Source: Maribacter litoralis (GTDB lineage Bacteria > Bacteroidota > Bacteroidia > Flavobacteriales > Flavobacteriaceae). Taken from it: a stretch of 64,000 bases of DNA. Positions 44,261 to 54,500 of this stretch are shown here, in pieces; the first letter of the stretch is position 1; each line of letters starts with the position of its first letter. The DNA lies in NCBI RefSeq assembly GCF_003075045.1, contig NZ_QCZD01000003.1, positions 124,001 to 188,000 on the forward strand. The letters run 5' to 3'. The translations under genes were made by a program, and so were the position numbers. A model generated the notes under the pieces. It saw only the letters and a list, made by a program, of their open reading frames with translations. It had not been told where the DNA came from and made no database searches.

Positions 44261-44668
44261 ATGTTAAAAAAAGGAAACAAACTCTACAGTATTTTAACAG
44301 GAAGTTGCCCCAGATGCCATAAAGAAAGCATGTATTTAGATAAAAACCCATATCATATGGGTAAAATCTTTGAAATGCACGAACGTTGTAGCCATTGTGG
44401 CCTAAAATATAAGATTGAACCTTCTTTCTTTTACGGAGCTATGTATGTAAGCTATGCCGTGGGAATTGCTTTCGCCGTTGCCGCATTTGTAATCGCGAAT
44501 CTTTTTCTTGGTGCCGATCTCATTACAACTTTCATTGCCATTATTGGAACCCTCATTGTATTTATGCCTGTAATTATGAGGATTTCACGAAACATTTGGA
44601 TCAATATGTTCGTAAAATATGAGCCAAAGGTTAGTCAAAAAAAAACTAATATTCAGCAAAACGAGTAA
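44261..44668 (+). CDS. DUF983 membrane protein
   Basis: A 135-residue protein of the DUF983 family. The N-terminal part has two Cys pairs, GSCPRCHKESM and ERCSHCGLKY, as in a zinc ribbon. Two hydrophobic helices follow (YVSYAVGIAFAVAAFVIANL and TFIAIIGTLIVFMPVIM). The start is the ATG at 44261; a TTG six bases upstream is in frame. The 3' end overlaps the convergent FAD oxidoreductase gene by 23 bases. Function is not known. Confidence 0.85.
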   Translation: MLKKGNKLYSILTGSCPRCHKESMYLDKNPYHMGKIFEMHERCSHCGLKYKIEPSFFYGAMYVSYAVGIAFAVAAFVIANLFLGADLITTFIAIIGTLIVFMPVIMRISRNIWINMFVKYEPKVSQKKTNIQQNE

Positions 44669-45689
44669 TATCCATTTCTGGCAATAGCGGTATTTTAGAT
44701 TCTATATAGTCATAAAGTGATCGTGCCGCCCAAGGGGCAATGGTAATACCATGGGAACCAAAACCGTTTAACACCCATAAATTCTTATGCTTTGGATGTT
44801 GCCCCACCAAAGGTCTTCTATCTTTAACCGTAGGACGCATACCTGCTACGTGGTCCACAACGGTAAAGGAACAATCTAAAAGATTTTTTAATTTATCTAC
44901 AAGCTCATTTTTAGCCTCTTCTGTAGTTATATTGTCTTTTTGATTCCTATTATATGTTGCACCAACCTTGTACAGATCATTGCCTAGTGGAATTAAAAAT
45001 ATTGATGACTTAATAATATTCGATTCATCTAGTTCTTTTGCCTCAATTACTATATACTCTCCTTTAGAGCCCTGCATGGGCAAGTAATTAAAATACGGAT
45101 TACGCATTAACCCGAAACCTTCGGTGAATACTATATGTTTTGCTTTTATGTTTTGATAAGTAATACAATCTTTTTCAAACTGTATTTGATCATAATCAAA
45201 AGTATCCAGCATCAGCTTATCATTGTCACGCAGCCAATTCTCATAACTATCAAATAATAGATTTGTATTCAATTTACCTGTTTGCAATACTTTACCGAAT
45301 TTAAACGGAGCTTTTAATGCGGCATTCTCATTAGCAATCAACGTAGTATCCAAATAAGGTTTTAATTTTACTTTATCGGCTGCCTCAAACCATAAATTTT
45401 GCTCTTCTATACTGGCGAATTTTCGAAAAACACTTAATTTTTTATCAAACCTTACATCTAGTAATTCCTCTAAATCAGTATAAAACCGAGTAGCTATAGG
45501 AAGTTGCTCATCTGCACGCCAAGAAAGGGTAAACCTTTTTAAAATTACAGGGTTATACAAGCCGCCAGCAACACGAGACGATGTTTGCGAACGATCGTTA
45601 AACACTACGAACGTTTTATTATTTCTACGCAAATTCTCGCAAAAAGCAGTACCTGCCAAACCAAGCCCTACTACTATATAATCTACCAT
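44646..45689 (-). CDS. FAD-dependent oxidoreductase (DAO family)
   Basis: A 347-residue flavoprotein of the D-amino-acid-oxidase/glycine-oxidase fold. The N-terminal FAD-binding motif is IVVGLGLAGTAFCENL. The C-terminal part has VAGMRPTVKDRRPLVGQHP and NLWVLNGFGSHGITIAPW, typical of DAO-type enzymes that oxidise an amine. The substrate is unknown. It lies downstream of gldN on the same strand, but a strong terminator separates them. It overlaps the convergent DUF983 gene. Confidence 0.88.
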   Translation of the reverse strand: MVDYIVVGLGLAGTAFCENLRRNNKTFVVFNDRSQTSSRVAGGLYNPVILKRFTLSWRADEQLPIATRFYTDLEELLDVRFDKKLSVFRKFASIEEQNLWFEAADKVKLKPYLDTTLIANENAALKAPFKFGKVLQTGKLNTNLLFDSYENWLRDNDKLMLDTFDYDQIQFEKDCITYQNIKAKHIVFTEGFGLMRNPYFNYLPMQGSKGEYIVIEAKELDESNIIKSSIFLIPLGNDLYKVGATYNRNQKDNITTEEAKNELVDKLKNLLDCSFTVVDHVAGMRPTVKDRRPLVGQHPKHKNLWVLNGFGSHGITIAPWAARSLYDYIESKIPLLPEMDITRFAEY

Positions 45690-45730
45690 AGCACAAATGT
45701 ACTTACAATGTATGAAACCATATAAAACAA

Positions 45731-45756
45731 AAGACCCGATCTGTCGATCGGGTCTT
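45731..45756. terminator. Terminator downstream of gldN
   Basis: A perfect 11-base stem (AAGACCCGATC / GATCGGGTCTT) closes a TGTC loop, with T-rich sequence on the minus-strand side. It marks the end of the gldKLMN transcript. Confidence 0.88.
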
Positions 45757-45784
45757 TTTTATGTGAATTGGATTTTCAGCAAGC

Positions 45785-46672
45785 TTAATAAGCCCACATG
45801 TCTTGTTCTTTATCTCTAATAGTTTCTTTAATTCTCTTCGCTTCCAATAACTGGAACAAAGCATTATCAGAAATATAATCATCGATGTTTCTATCTCCTT
45901 GTACGTTATCCTCTTTATAAATAACGGCATTGAATCTACGTGCATTCAACAACATATCAAATGAGATTGGCTGTGCAGAATTCTGAGAGTTAAACAGCTT
46001 TGCCTCGTGTAACATTTCTCGAGCATCTGGGTACCATACCCAAAAAAGCTCAACCATATCAGGATTCTCATCATCCATAAAGTTAACATCTGGAGCAACT
46101 GGAGCAATACCTAAAAGACGGTATTTTAATTCTCCTTGTCTCTTATCAAAATACCATATTCCTTTAATATGATACTCTTCAATATCTGCTGCAGATATAG
46201 TTCTACGGGTAATATACTCTTCAGAAACAGCTTCACCTGCATTCATTTGCTCATACCCATAATCTAGAGTATCGACCATTTGCAATGCATCTTTTAAATC
46301 TGCATAAGTTCTTTTTTGTGTAAAATAAGAATCTGTATAGGTATCTAATTTTCCACTTTTTAAATTTTTAACCAGTACATGGTATAACGATCTTCTATCA
46401 GGACCTATATCCATTGTATCTGTTGGGTAGTATAATGGGAAGTTTACTCTCTCATCTAAATCTATGGTCTCCCATAAAGTCTTAGACCAAAGTATATCCC
46501 TATCATCTACATAACCATATTCTAACGGAGCATCATTATCTACAGCTTTCTGTGCTTCTGTACGAATACCAACCTCTTCTGGTTTTTTAGCATTCAATAC
46601 ATTTGCTTGGGCCATCATTGATAAAGGTAACATTGTTACCACTCCCATTACTAAAACATTTTTCCAATTCAT
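45785..46672 (-). CDS. gldN: Gliding motility / T9SS protein GldN
   Basis: A 295-residue periplasmic protein with a Sec signal (VLVMGVVTMLPLSMMA, then Q). Family features are LDERVNFPLYYPTDTM, RRSLYHVLVKNLKSG, IKGIWYFDKRQGELKYRLLG and FWVWYPDAREML. GldN pairs with GldK to form a ring under the outer membrane in the type IX secretion system. The gene follows gldM in the conserved gldKLMN order on the minus strand, 64 bases downstream, and ends with a strong terminator. Confidence 0.95.
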   Translation of the reverse strand: MNWKNVLVMGVVTMLPLSMMAQANVLNAKKPEEVGIRTEAQKAVDNDAPLEYGYVDDRDILWSKTLWETIDLDERVNFPLYYPTDTMDIGPDRRSLYHVLVKNLKSGKLDTYTDSYFTQKRTYADLKDALQMVDTLDYGYEQMNAGEAVSEEYITRRTISAADIEEYHIKGIWYFDKRQGELKYRLLGIAPVAPDVNFMDDENPDMVELFWVWYPDAREMLHEAKLFNSQNSAQPISFDMLLNARRFNAVIYKEDNVQGDRNIDDYISDNALFQLLEAKRIKETIRDKEQDMWAY

Positions 46673-46736
46673 GTTTGCTACACTTTAAAATTAACCGGGC
46701 AAGACCAATAGGCTTACCCGGTATCATTCTATTTAT

Positions 46737-48296
46737 TTAGTTTGTAATCTCCACAACTACTGGAGATACTTTCTTCAACTTGTACGTTTTATTATTTGTG
46801 ATATAAGCTTCGATGTCAAATATTTGAACAACATCTCCTCTTTTAGCACGACCTAAAGCTTGTTTAGCCTTAGCATTCATTTTGTTTCCTCTTACAGAAA
46901 CTGTTGGTTGACCTGGTACTTTGAATTTGAAACCGCTTACCGCTAAGTTCAAATCAAAATCGAAGTCTTCTAAACCAGCACCTATAGTAGCGATCTCAAC
47001 ATTTCTCTTTGGAAGTTTAAGACTACCTGTTTGCTTGCTTATGCTACCTGAAGGTCTTGGAATATCCTTAATTCTGAATTCAGACTTAGAAGATACTGTT
47101 TGACCATCTGGCAAAGTACCTGACGCCGTAATAGTAACATTTCTACCAGTACCTGGTGTCATTACATATTTACTACCACTTACACTCTTAAGACCTGGAG
47201 CAGAAGCTCTTACCTTATTGTTAGGTATACCTGGTATTGAGATAGACATTGGGTTAGCAACACCTCTATAAACAACATTCATTTTATCAGCAGCGATCAA
47301 AGCAGCGTTTGGCTTAGATATAGTTGCGAACGAGTTATTAACCTCAACAGGAATTTCTTCACCGTCTTGCTTAAAGTAGATTGTACCTTTTACTTCATGG
47401 TCACCGGCTGAACCAGAACCAATCAACATTTTAACACCACCTGCTTCTAATTTGTAATCAGTACCTTCAGATAATTTTCTTCCGTCTAAAGTCAATTCTG
47501 CTCTTACCGGAGTAGAAGAATTATCAGTTTTACTAATAATGATTTTACCATCATACTTTTCACCTGCGTAGTATGCAGATTTTGTAGCTGAAAGTGAAGT
47601 TGCAAAGTTCTTTAAAGAAACCTGGTTAGACAACTCACCTGCCAACATTGATTTTAATGCTGCTTCTTCAGTTATTTTAACGTCAGCTTGTAACTGAGTT
47701 AATTTTGCCAAAGATGCTACCAAAGGATATCCTTCGTAGTGGTAGTTGATCCAATCTTGCTTAGTACCGTCTCTTTTTTCAACTTTACCATTTTCGTCAC
47801 CAGTTTGGAAACGATCGATAACAGATTGCTTTAAAGCTTCTGGTACAATTGCAGCTACTTGGTCTCTATAACCAGTTAGGTTGCTCATGAACTTTTTACC
47901 ATCTTCTGATAAAGTTTCACCTTGAAATAATTTCTGATCTAAATAATCAGACATATCCATACGAGCATAATCCTTAGGATCTTCTATACCTTCAGTCATA
48001 CCTGTTTTAAGTCCTTCTAGGTAATCATAATACTCTTGAGACATTGCTTTGATCTTCTGAGCATCTTGATATAACTTTTCGTACTTCGCAGCATCTTCAG
48101 ATGCTTTAGTTCCAAGACTTTCCAAGAACGCATTGTTACTTGCTGTAGTCTTTTCGTTAGAAGTCTCTAGCTTTTCATTCATAATACCGAATGCTGCTAG
48201 CACCTCTTTACTCATGTTTAATGCCAACATTGCGATGAAGATCAAATACATTAAGTTGACCATCTTCTGACGTGGTGATTGTTTTCCTCCTGCCAT
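46737..48296 (-). CDS. gldM: Gliding motility / T9SS motor protein GldM
   Basis: A 519-residue inner-membrane protein with one N-terminal TM helix (NLMYLIFIAMLALNMSKEVL) after the family start GGKQSPRQKM. A long periplasmic part consists of consecutive beta domains and ends in VEITN. GldM dimers sit in a GldL ring and rotate to transmit proton-driven energy across the periplasm to the GldKN ring. Length and order fit the family well. Confidence 0.96.
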   Translation of the reverse strand: MAGGKQSPRQKMVNLMYLIFIAMLALNMSKEVLAAFGIMNEKLETSNEKTTASNNAFLESLGTKASEDAAKYEKLYQDAQKIKAMSQEYYDYLEGLKTGMTEGIEDPKDYARMDMSDYLDQKLFQGETLSEDGKKFMSNLTGYRDQVAAIVPEALKQSVIDRFQTGDENGKVEKRDGTKQDWINYHYEGYPLVASLAKLTQLQADVKITEEAALKSMLAGELSNQVSLKNFATSLSATKSAYYAGEKYDGKIIISKTDNSSTPVRAELTLDGRKLSEGTDYKLEAGGVKMLIGSGSAGDHEVKGTIYFKQDGEEIPVEVNNSFATISKPNAALIAADKMNVVYRGVANPMSISIPGIPNNKVRASAPGLKSVSGSKYVMTPGTGRNVTITASGTLPDGQTVSSKSEFRIKDIPRPSGSISKQTGSLKLPKRNVEIATIGAGLEDFDFDLNLAVSGFKFKVPGQPTVSVRGNKMNAKAKQALGRAKRGDVVQIFDIEAYITNNKTYKLKKVSPVVVEITN

Positions 48297-48352
48297 GGAT
48301 TTTTAATTTAGATTTTTAATTAATAATTGATTCGGGTCGGTAAAAATCCAAA

Positions 48353-49009
48353 TTAGTTTTTGCTCATTGCAGATAACATACCACCATAAACACCATTCAA
48401 TGAAGAAAGGTTTGTAGATAAAGAAGCCATTTGCTCTTTAAGTGCACTTGCATTTTGAACAACTTCTTCATTAACTGAAGCTTGCTTGCTAGCACTTTCT
48501 AATTGTACTTTATAAAGACTGTTCAAAGACTCCATTTGAGCGGCAGCCTGAACCATTTCACTAGAATATTTCTTAGTAGATTCCATAGCATCTACTGTTG
48601 GAGCGATACCTTTAGCGGCACCTTCAAAATTCTTAATGCTAGAACCTAAGCTCTCCATAAGATTTGCATCAACACCTGCTTCTTTCAATAAATCATCTAA
48701 TTTCTTAGATAAAGACGCTTCTGCTTCTTTTATTTCTGTAGCAGCTTGTGCTTTTTTAGGAGCTTTGCCCTCACCACCAGCTAATTCTGGGTATACTAAT
48801 GACCAATCTAAATCGTCATCTACTGGTTCAAATGCACTGATCGCAAAAATAAGTGCCTCTGTAATAAGACCTATCGCTAGAAGAATACCACCGTTTAATG
48901 GACCTAACTCCCAGTGAAGAATTTTAAATAATGCACCAATAATTACAACTGATGCCCCTAGGCCGTAGGCCATGTTAAATAATTTTTTTGTGGATTTTGA
49001 CTGTGCCAT
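48353..49009 (-). CDS. gldL: Gliding motility / T9SS motor protein GldL
   Basis: A 218-residue inner-membrane protein with two TM helices near residues 13-32 and 40-60. Charged residues inside the helices are kept: K29 and H32 in GALFKILHW, and E51 and E61 in LITEALIFAISAFEP. By memory these correspond to the proton-path residues of the F. johnsoniae protein. A long cytoplasmic coiled-coil tail follows. GldL forms the ring that powers GldM with the proton-motive force. Confidence 0.96.
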   Translation of the reverse strand: MAQSKSTKKLFNMAYGLGASVVIIGALFKILHWELGPLNGGILLAIGLITEALIFAISAFEPVDDDLDWSLVYPELAGGEGKAPKKAQAATEIKEAEASLSKKLDDLLKEAGVDANLMESLGSSIKNFEGAAKGIAPTVDAMESTKKYSSEMVQAAAQMESLNSLYKVQLESASKQASVNEEVVQNASALKEQMASLSTNLSSLNGVYGGMLSAMSKN

Positions 49010-49094
49010 GATTTTAATTTAATTTAAGGTTTAATAAAAAAGATTTGGTTAAAAAATGAATTTGAATTTATTATAAAACTGTTAATATTATTAT

Positions 49095-50459
49095 TTATTG
49101 TGTTGAGTCTTCCTCACCCATATAATCTTGTACTGTTCTGAAACCTATGTAACTACGAGCTGAATCTGCGTACTCAAAGTCTCTTGTACTTACCTGCAAA
49201 AAGTATGCTACATCTTTCCAAGATCCTCCTCTAATAACTTTTCTCGTATTAGATTGGTCACCTCCGTTAGGGTTCATGGTCGAAACATAATCGTAAGCAC
49301 TTGGATCGTAACTTGAGTTTGTCCACTCAGAAACATTACCGGCCATATTGTACATATTGAAATCGTTTGGTTCGTAAGATTTAGCTTCTACAGTATATAA
49401 TGCTGCATCTGCCGCGTAATCTCCACGTTGTGGCTTAAAGTTTGCCATAAAACAACCTGTATCGCTAATTACGTATGGTCCACCCCAAGGGTACGTACCA
49501 CCTTCGATACCTCCTCTTGCTGCATATTCCCATTCTGCTTCTGTTGGAAGTCTAAATTGGTTTACAAATTGCTTACCACGACTCTTGTTATCATCGTTTT
49601 TATACTTTGTTCTCCAGTTACAGAATGCTTTAGCTTGCTGCCAAGTAATACCGACTACAGGGTATTCACTATAAGCATCATGCCAGAAGTAATCATTATG
49701 CATAGGTTCGTTGTAAGAGTAAGAGAAATCTCTGATCCATACCGTTGTATCTGGATAAATTTCTACCTCTTCTGTCTTGATAAAGTCTTTACGGCTTGTG
49801 TTTCCTTTTACAGAAGCTCTTGCCGCAGCTTCAATATCCATCCAGCTATATTTATATTTTAATTGCTTAACATCGATTGTACGTTGACCGTTATAAGACT
49901 CTTCTTCAGATAAATAGATAGAATCCATGATTTCGGTATAATACTCATCTGGATAATCTGACGTATCCCAAATCAGTTCTTCGTCTTTGCTCAACGCTCT
50001 ACCTTCGTATCCTGTTTCGCCCATCCCGGAATAATTATCTAACATATACTTGTCATAAACAGATGCTCTTGTAGTATCCGCATCTTTAAATGCATAATCA
50101 CCGATACCACCTTCTTCTGGGCCAATACCCAACTCATCTGCTAAAATGGCCAACTTGGTTCTAACAATAGAATCTTTTACCCATTCAACAAATTGACGAT
50201 ACTCACTATTAGTGATTTCGGTATCATCCATGTAAAAAGAACGTACCGTAACTGTCTTAGTAGGTGCATTCAATAATTTTCCTTGGTCTTCTTCACTCTT
50301 ACCCATGATAAAAGAACCCCTAGGGATAAGTTCCATACCATATGGTTTTTCTGGATACCACTTTTTTCCCTGGACTCCGGTTAGCTCACCTTTCTGTTTA
50401 GACCCACAACTTGTGAGTAAAAAAACAAACGCTATAGAGGATAACAATAGCTTCTTCAT
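49095..50459 (-). CDS. gldK: Gliding motility / T9SS lipoprotein GldK
   Basis: A 454-residue outer-membrane lipoprotein. The signal ends in a lipobox (FLLTSCGSK). The rest is an FGE-sulfatase (formylglycine-generating-enzyme-like) domain, with MELIPRGSFIMGKSEEDQG, ITWQQAKAFCNWRTKY, RLPTEAEWEYAARGG, YNMAGNVSEWTNSSYD and IRGGSWKDVAYFLQ. In GldK this fold is structural, not catalytic. It forms a ring with GldN below the outer membrane. It is the first gene of gldKLMN. Confidence 0.96.
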   Translation of the reverse strand: MKKLLLSSIAFVFLLTSCGSKQKGELTGVQGKKWYPEKPYGMELIPRGSFIMGKSEEDQGKLLNAPTKTVTVRSFYMDDTEITNSEYRQFVEWVKDSIVRTKLAILADELGIGPEEGGIGDYAFKDADTTRASVYDKYMLDNYSGMGETGYEGRALSKDEELIWDTSDYPDEYYTEIMDSIYLSEEESYNGQRTIDVKQLKYKYSWMDIEAAARASVKGNTSRKDFIKTEEVEIYPDTTVWIRDFSYSYNEPMHNDYFWHDAYSEYPVVGITWQQAKAFCNWRTKYKNDDNKSRGKQFVNQFRLPTEAEWEYAARGGIEGGTYPWGGPYVISDTGCFMANFKPQRGDYAADAALYTVEAKSYEPNDFNMYNMAGNVSEWTNSSYDPSAYDYVSTMNPNGGDQSNTRKVIRGGSWKDVAYFLQVSTRDFEYADSARSYIGFRTVQDYMGEEDSTQ

Positions 50460-50581
50460 ACTTTAGGTTAAATTTCGATTATGGTTTAAACTCAGAATAC
50501 AATAATTTATTCTAACAACTAAAACTAGGTTTTATATAAAATATTGTATTAAAGTCTTTTAATGCTTTAAAAAAAATTATG

Positions 50582-51739
50582 TTAATTAAAGCCTTTCTTG
50601 TAGGCCTTGAACCACCTTTCAGGAATCTGTTGATTACATGCGTCTACATAATCCTTCTCGGTGCAAGGTAATAACGCAGGTGTATTGGCTTTAGTATGTG
50701 AAGTAAAAATTGATGGCACTTCTGTCCACCATCTTTCTGTTAATAAACTTTTGTAGAATACCAATTCTTCGTCTTCGCTAGGTACATTATACTTAACAAA
50801 GTCATCTGTTTTGGTGTACGGAGATTCTTTTATTCTAAAATTGATTCCTTCTATGAAGTACCATATTATCTGCGCTATAAGCTGTTGTGATTGTACGGTA
50901 TTCTCCATTTCATACAATCCAAATACAGATACTTTATCGCTTATACCGGCATATCTAGATATTGCACAGATCTCTCTTCCATTAAATCCGTTAGGAGAGA
51001 AATTTGCCGACATAGAAATTTCACTTGCTTTTACCGATCGTAAGTCTAAACTTACCATATGGGCATTTCTAAGCACAGGTTCTGCCAAAGAAATATCGTT
51101 TGCGACCTCACCAAGTCTATAAGCATCAAAAAATAAACGCTCCATAAGATCAATTTCTTCTTGGGCATTAAAATAGCTTTGATAACCAATGTTTGAAAAA
51201 TTAAACAGATTGTTTGGCTTATCGGTGATGATCTTACTCATATAAGAATGAGAAGAGATAAGCTCGTCTTCTATTCCGAAATCAAACCTACTGTCTATAG
51301 CTACCAGGTTGATCATTTCCCTGATACCATCAAAAGCCCTATACGCAGGGTAGGTAATATCTTGTGTAGCCCCTAAAATAATAGGAATTATATCTTCTTC
51401 AAGTAAACCGGCAACTACTTCCTTTACCACAAAATAGGTATCCTCAACGGTAGCTCCTTCTTCAATATCACCTAAATCGACAATTGTAGCGTTCCAATTA
51501 CCTATTAAGAGTTTATAGAACTGTATTCTTATTGCGGAAACATCGAGCTTTTCGTGTTTCTTCTCATAGGCATTTCTAGATTCCCTTACCCCTAATAGCG
51601 CTATTGTAGCGTTTGCCAATACAGGCAAACCATCTTTCTCAGTATGTATATAGGTGTTTTTACCAATAGACTGACTTGGCAATAACTCATTATGGGCTAA
51701 AACTTTGTCCGATACAGGAACTAGAAAATCAAAGGCCAT
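50582..51739 (-). CDS. Arginase-fold protein with degenerate metal site
   Basis: A 385-residue protein with the ureohydrolase fold, like formimidoylglutamase. The manganese ligands are partly lost: the GGDHS motif reads GATQDITY, DAHxD reads DSRFD, and DxDxxDP reads SLDLRSVKASE. At least two ligands (one His and one Asp) are thus replaced. It is probably not an active arginase. It is encoded between topA and gldK on the same strand, 123 bases before gldK. I recall that an arginase-family gene often occurs here in flavobacteria, which suggests a link to the secretion or gliding machine. Confidence 0.8.
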   Translation of the reverse strand: MAFDFLVPVSDKVLAHNELLPSQSIGKNTYIHTEKDGLPVLANATIALLGVRESRNAYEKKHEKLDVSAIRIQFYKLLIGNWNATIVDLGDIEEGATVEDTYFVVKEVVAGLLEEDIIPIILGATQDITYPAYRAFDGIREMINLVAIDSRFDFGIEDELISSHSYMSKIITDKPNNLFNFSNIGYQSYFNAQEEIDLMERLFFDAYRLGEVANDISLAEPVLRNAHMVSLDLRSVKASEISMSANFSPNGFNGREICAISRYAGISDKVSVFGLYEMENTVQSQQLIAQIIWYFIEGINFRIKESPYTKTDDFVKYNVPSEDEELVFYKSLLTERWWTEVPSIFTSHTKANTPALLPCTEKDYVDACNQQIPERWFKAYKKGFN

Positions 51740-51798
51740 TATAGAATATGTTTAGAAATCATAAAAATACTACACTCGTATTGAGACCTAAAAATAGA

Positions 51799-54288
51799 TT
51801 ACTTTTTTTTCTTAGCCTTAGCTTTTGTCTTTTTCTTTGGTGTTTTTTGTTCAATTAATTTTTGAGCTTCTGCCAAGGTCATTTTAGTTACATCGACCGT
51901 TTTGGCCAATTCTACCTTGATTTTACCTTTTATTACATTATGCCGTCCCCATCTAGCCTTCTCTATACGAATGCCTTCTTCTTCCCAGTTATGAATAACC
52001 TTATCGATCTCTTTTTGTTTTTTGATTTCGATTAGCTCTATAATGTCATCATTAGATAAATTATCAAAATCGTACTTTTTGTTTACGTTAATAAACATAC
52101 CGTTCCATTTAATGAACGGCCCAAATCTACCTGTACCTTTTGTAACTTCTAAATCTTCGTACATAGCAATTGGCGCATCGGCCTTCTGCTTAGCAACAAT
52201 AAGTTCTATAGCTCTATCCATCTCTATTTCAAAAGCACTCTCGCCTTTATCCATAGAAATAAATTTCTCACCAAATTTCACATAAGGTCCAAATCTACCT
52301 ACGTTGGCCAATACTTCTTCTCCTTCATAAACTCCTAATTTCCTAGGAAGTTTAAAAAGATCCATTGCCTCTTCATAAGAAATGGTGTTTAAAGATTGCT
52401 CTGGTAATAAACTTGCAAATGTTGGCTTTTCTTCATCATCAACGGTACCTATTTGCACCATTGGTCCAAATCTACCTAAACGTACAGATACTTGTTTTCC
52501 ACTTTTTGGGTCTTTACCCAATATTCTTTCTCCGCTGGCACGGTCTGCATTTTCTTCTACATCTACTACATTAGGATGAAAATCTTTGTAGAAATCTTTC
52601 ATCATTTTCTTCCAATCCTCATCACCGGAAGCTATTTCATCAAAATCTTCTTCTACTTGAGCGGTAAAATTGTAATCTAATATATTGGCAAAATTACTTA
52701 CCAAGAAATCAGTTACGATCATACCAATATCCGTAGGCACCATTTTACCTTTATCAGAACCAACATTTTCGGTTAGGTTCTTTGTTTCTATTTTATCTGA
52801 AGCTAATATCAATTGTTGATACTTACGCTCACTACCTTCAATAGTACCTTTTTCAACATAACCTCTATTAAGAATAGTAGATATTGTTGGCGCATATGTA
52901 GACGGTCTACCAATACCCAACTCTTCTAACTTCTTAACCAAAGATGCTTCCGTAAATCTATATGGTGCTCTTGTAAAACGTTCTGTCGCTGAAATAAAGT
53001 TGTTCAACAAACGCTCACCTTGCTTCATTGCCGGCAGCATACCTTCTTGTTCTTCTACAACATCTTCATCATCTACACCTTCCATGTAAACTTTCAAGAA
53101 ACCATCAAACTTTATTACTTCACCATTAGCTGTGAACTCTTCTGTATGTTTGTTGGCCTTTATTCTAACATTGGTACGTTCCAATTGCGCATCGCTCATT
53201 TGAGATGCAACGGTACGTTTCCATATTAAATCATATAATTTAGATTGATCGCGCTCCAACGAAGGAGATTGATTCCCCATATCCGTAGGTCTAATAGCTT
53301 CGTGTGCTTCTTGAGCTCCTTTAGACTTCCCTTTAAAGTTTCTTGTCTCGCTATACTCTTTACCATAGTTTTTTTCTATAGCTTCCTTGGCAGATGCTAA
53401 TGCTTCGTTAGAAAGATTAACACTATCCGTTCTCATGTAGGTTATTAAACCCGCTTCATACAAACGTTGGGCTACCTGCATGGTTCTACCTACAGAAAAA
53501 TATAATTTTCTTGATGCTTCTTGTTGTAATGTAGAAGTGGTAAACGGCGCAGATGGCGATTTCTTAGCCGGTTTTTTATCTAATTTACTTACTGAAAAAT
53601 CAGCTGCTTTGTTTTTCTCTAAAAATGCCTTTGCATCTTCTTCGGTAGAAAAGGTTTTATTAAGTTTTGCGGAAAAAACACTTCCTGCCTCTGTTTTAAA
53701 TTCTGCTGCTATCTTAAAAGATGCTTGTGGCTCAAAAGCCTCAATATCTCTTTCTCTTTCTACAATCAACCTTACGGCTACCGACTGAACACGACCAGCT
53801 GAAAGACCTGGTTTAATTTTTTTCCAAAGTACAGGTGATAGTTGATAACCTACCAAACGGTCTAATACTCGTCTAGCTTGTTGTGCATTTACAAGATTGA
53901 AATTGATTTCCCTTGGGTTCTCAATCGCTTTTTGAATAGCTGCTTTTGTAACTGAGTTAAAAACAATACGTTTTGTCTTCTTCTTGTCTAAACCTAGCTC
54001 TTCTGCCAAGTGCCAAGAAATAGCCTCTCCCTCGCGATCCTCATCACTCGCAAGCCATATAGTTTCTGCTTTATCGGCAAGACCTTTGAGCTTCTTTACC
54101 AAAGCTTTCTTTTCTTTATCTACTATATATTTAGGGGTGAAATCATTCTCAACATCTACTCCCAACTCCTTAGAAGGTAAATCTGCAATGTGACCAAAGC
54201 TCGATTCTACCTTAAAATCCTTACCCAAAAACTTCTCTATAGTTTTGGCCTTTGCAGGAGACTCAACAATTACTAAATTTTTCGCCAT
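51799..54288 (-). CDS. topA: DNA topoisomerase I
   Basis: An 829-residue type IA topoisomerase. The N-terminal TOPRIM domain has LVIVESPAKAKTIEKFL and WLASDEDREGEAISWHL. The active-site Tyr region is GLITYMRTDSVNLS. After the catalytic core, Toprim C-terminal repeats of the type GRFGPMVQIG, GRFGPYVKFG and GRFGPFIKWNG occur, and the protein ends with a Lys-rich tail (KKKTKAKAKKKK). It relaxes negative supercoils. The ATG at 54288 is preferred over a TTG one codon upstream. Confidence 0.96.
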   Translation of the reverse strand: MAKNLVIVESPAKAKTIEKFLGKDFKVESSFGHIADLPSKELGVDVENDFTPKYIVDKEKKALVKKLKGLADKAETIWLASDEDREGEAISWHLAEELGLDKKKTKRIVFNSVTKAAIQKAIENPREINFNLVNAQQARRVLDRLVGYQLSPVLWKKIKPGLSAGRVQSVAVRLIVERERDIEAFEPQASFKIAAEFKTEAGSVFSAKLNKTFSTEEDAKAFLEKNKAADFSVSKLDKKPAKKSPSAPFTTSTLQQEASRKLYFSVGRTMQVAQRLYEAGLITYMRTDSVNLSNEALASAKEAIEKNYGKEYSETRNFKGKSKGAQEAHEAIRPTDMGNQSPSLERDQSKLYDLIWKRTVASQMSDAQLERTNVRIKANKHTEEFTANGEVIKFDGFLKVYMEGVDDEDVVEEQEGMLPAMKQGERLLNNFISATERFTRAPYRFTEASLVKKLEELGIGRPSTYAPTISTILNRGYVEKGTIEGSERKYQQLILASDKIETKNLTENVGSDKGKMVPTDIGMIVTDFLVSNFANILDYNFTAQVEEDFDEIASGDEDWKKMMKDFYKDFHPNVVDVEENADRASGERILGKDPKSGKQVSVRLGRFGPMVQIGTVDDEEKPTFASLLPEQSLNTISYEEAMDLFKLPRKLGVYEGEEVLANVGRFGPYVKFGEKFISMDKGESAFEIEMDRAIELIVAKQKADAPIAMYEDLEVTKGTGRFGPFIKWNGMFINVNKKYDFDNLSNDDIIELIEIKKQKEIDKVIHNWEEEGIRIEKARWGRHNVIKGKIKVELAKTVDVTKMTLAEAQKLIEQKTPKKKTKAKAKKKK

Positions 54289-54455
54289 CAACCTTGTTTA
54301 TACTTACAAATGTATACTAAAAATTATACTTTGAAATTTCAGGAATTTATTTTTTCCCATATTTCAACAGTGTTTCATTCATAATTTCGTGAAATTCATA
54401 GATATAAACGAATCATTTCTCCATCTATAAACCTTGAGTGGCTACTATAAAAAAA

Positions 54456-54476
54456 GGGAGACTGAATCTGCCTCCC
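54456..54476 (-). terminator. Possible terminator of the LVIVD gene
   Basis: A short stem, GGGAG (54456-54460) with CTCCC (54472-54476), bordered by an A run and a T run. Confidence 0.45.
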
Positions 54477-54500
54477 CTATTTTTTAACCATTTGGTAATT

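Noticed and set aside
45703-45945. Minus-strand frame of 80 codons at the end of gldN
   Set aside because: It overlaps gldN and its terminator in another frame and has no domain.
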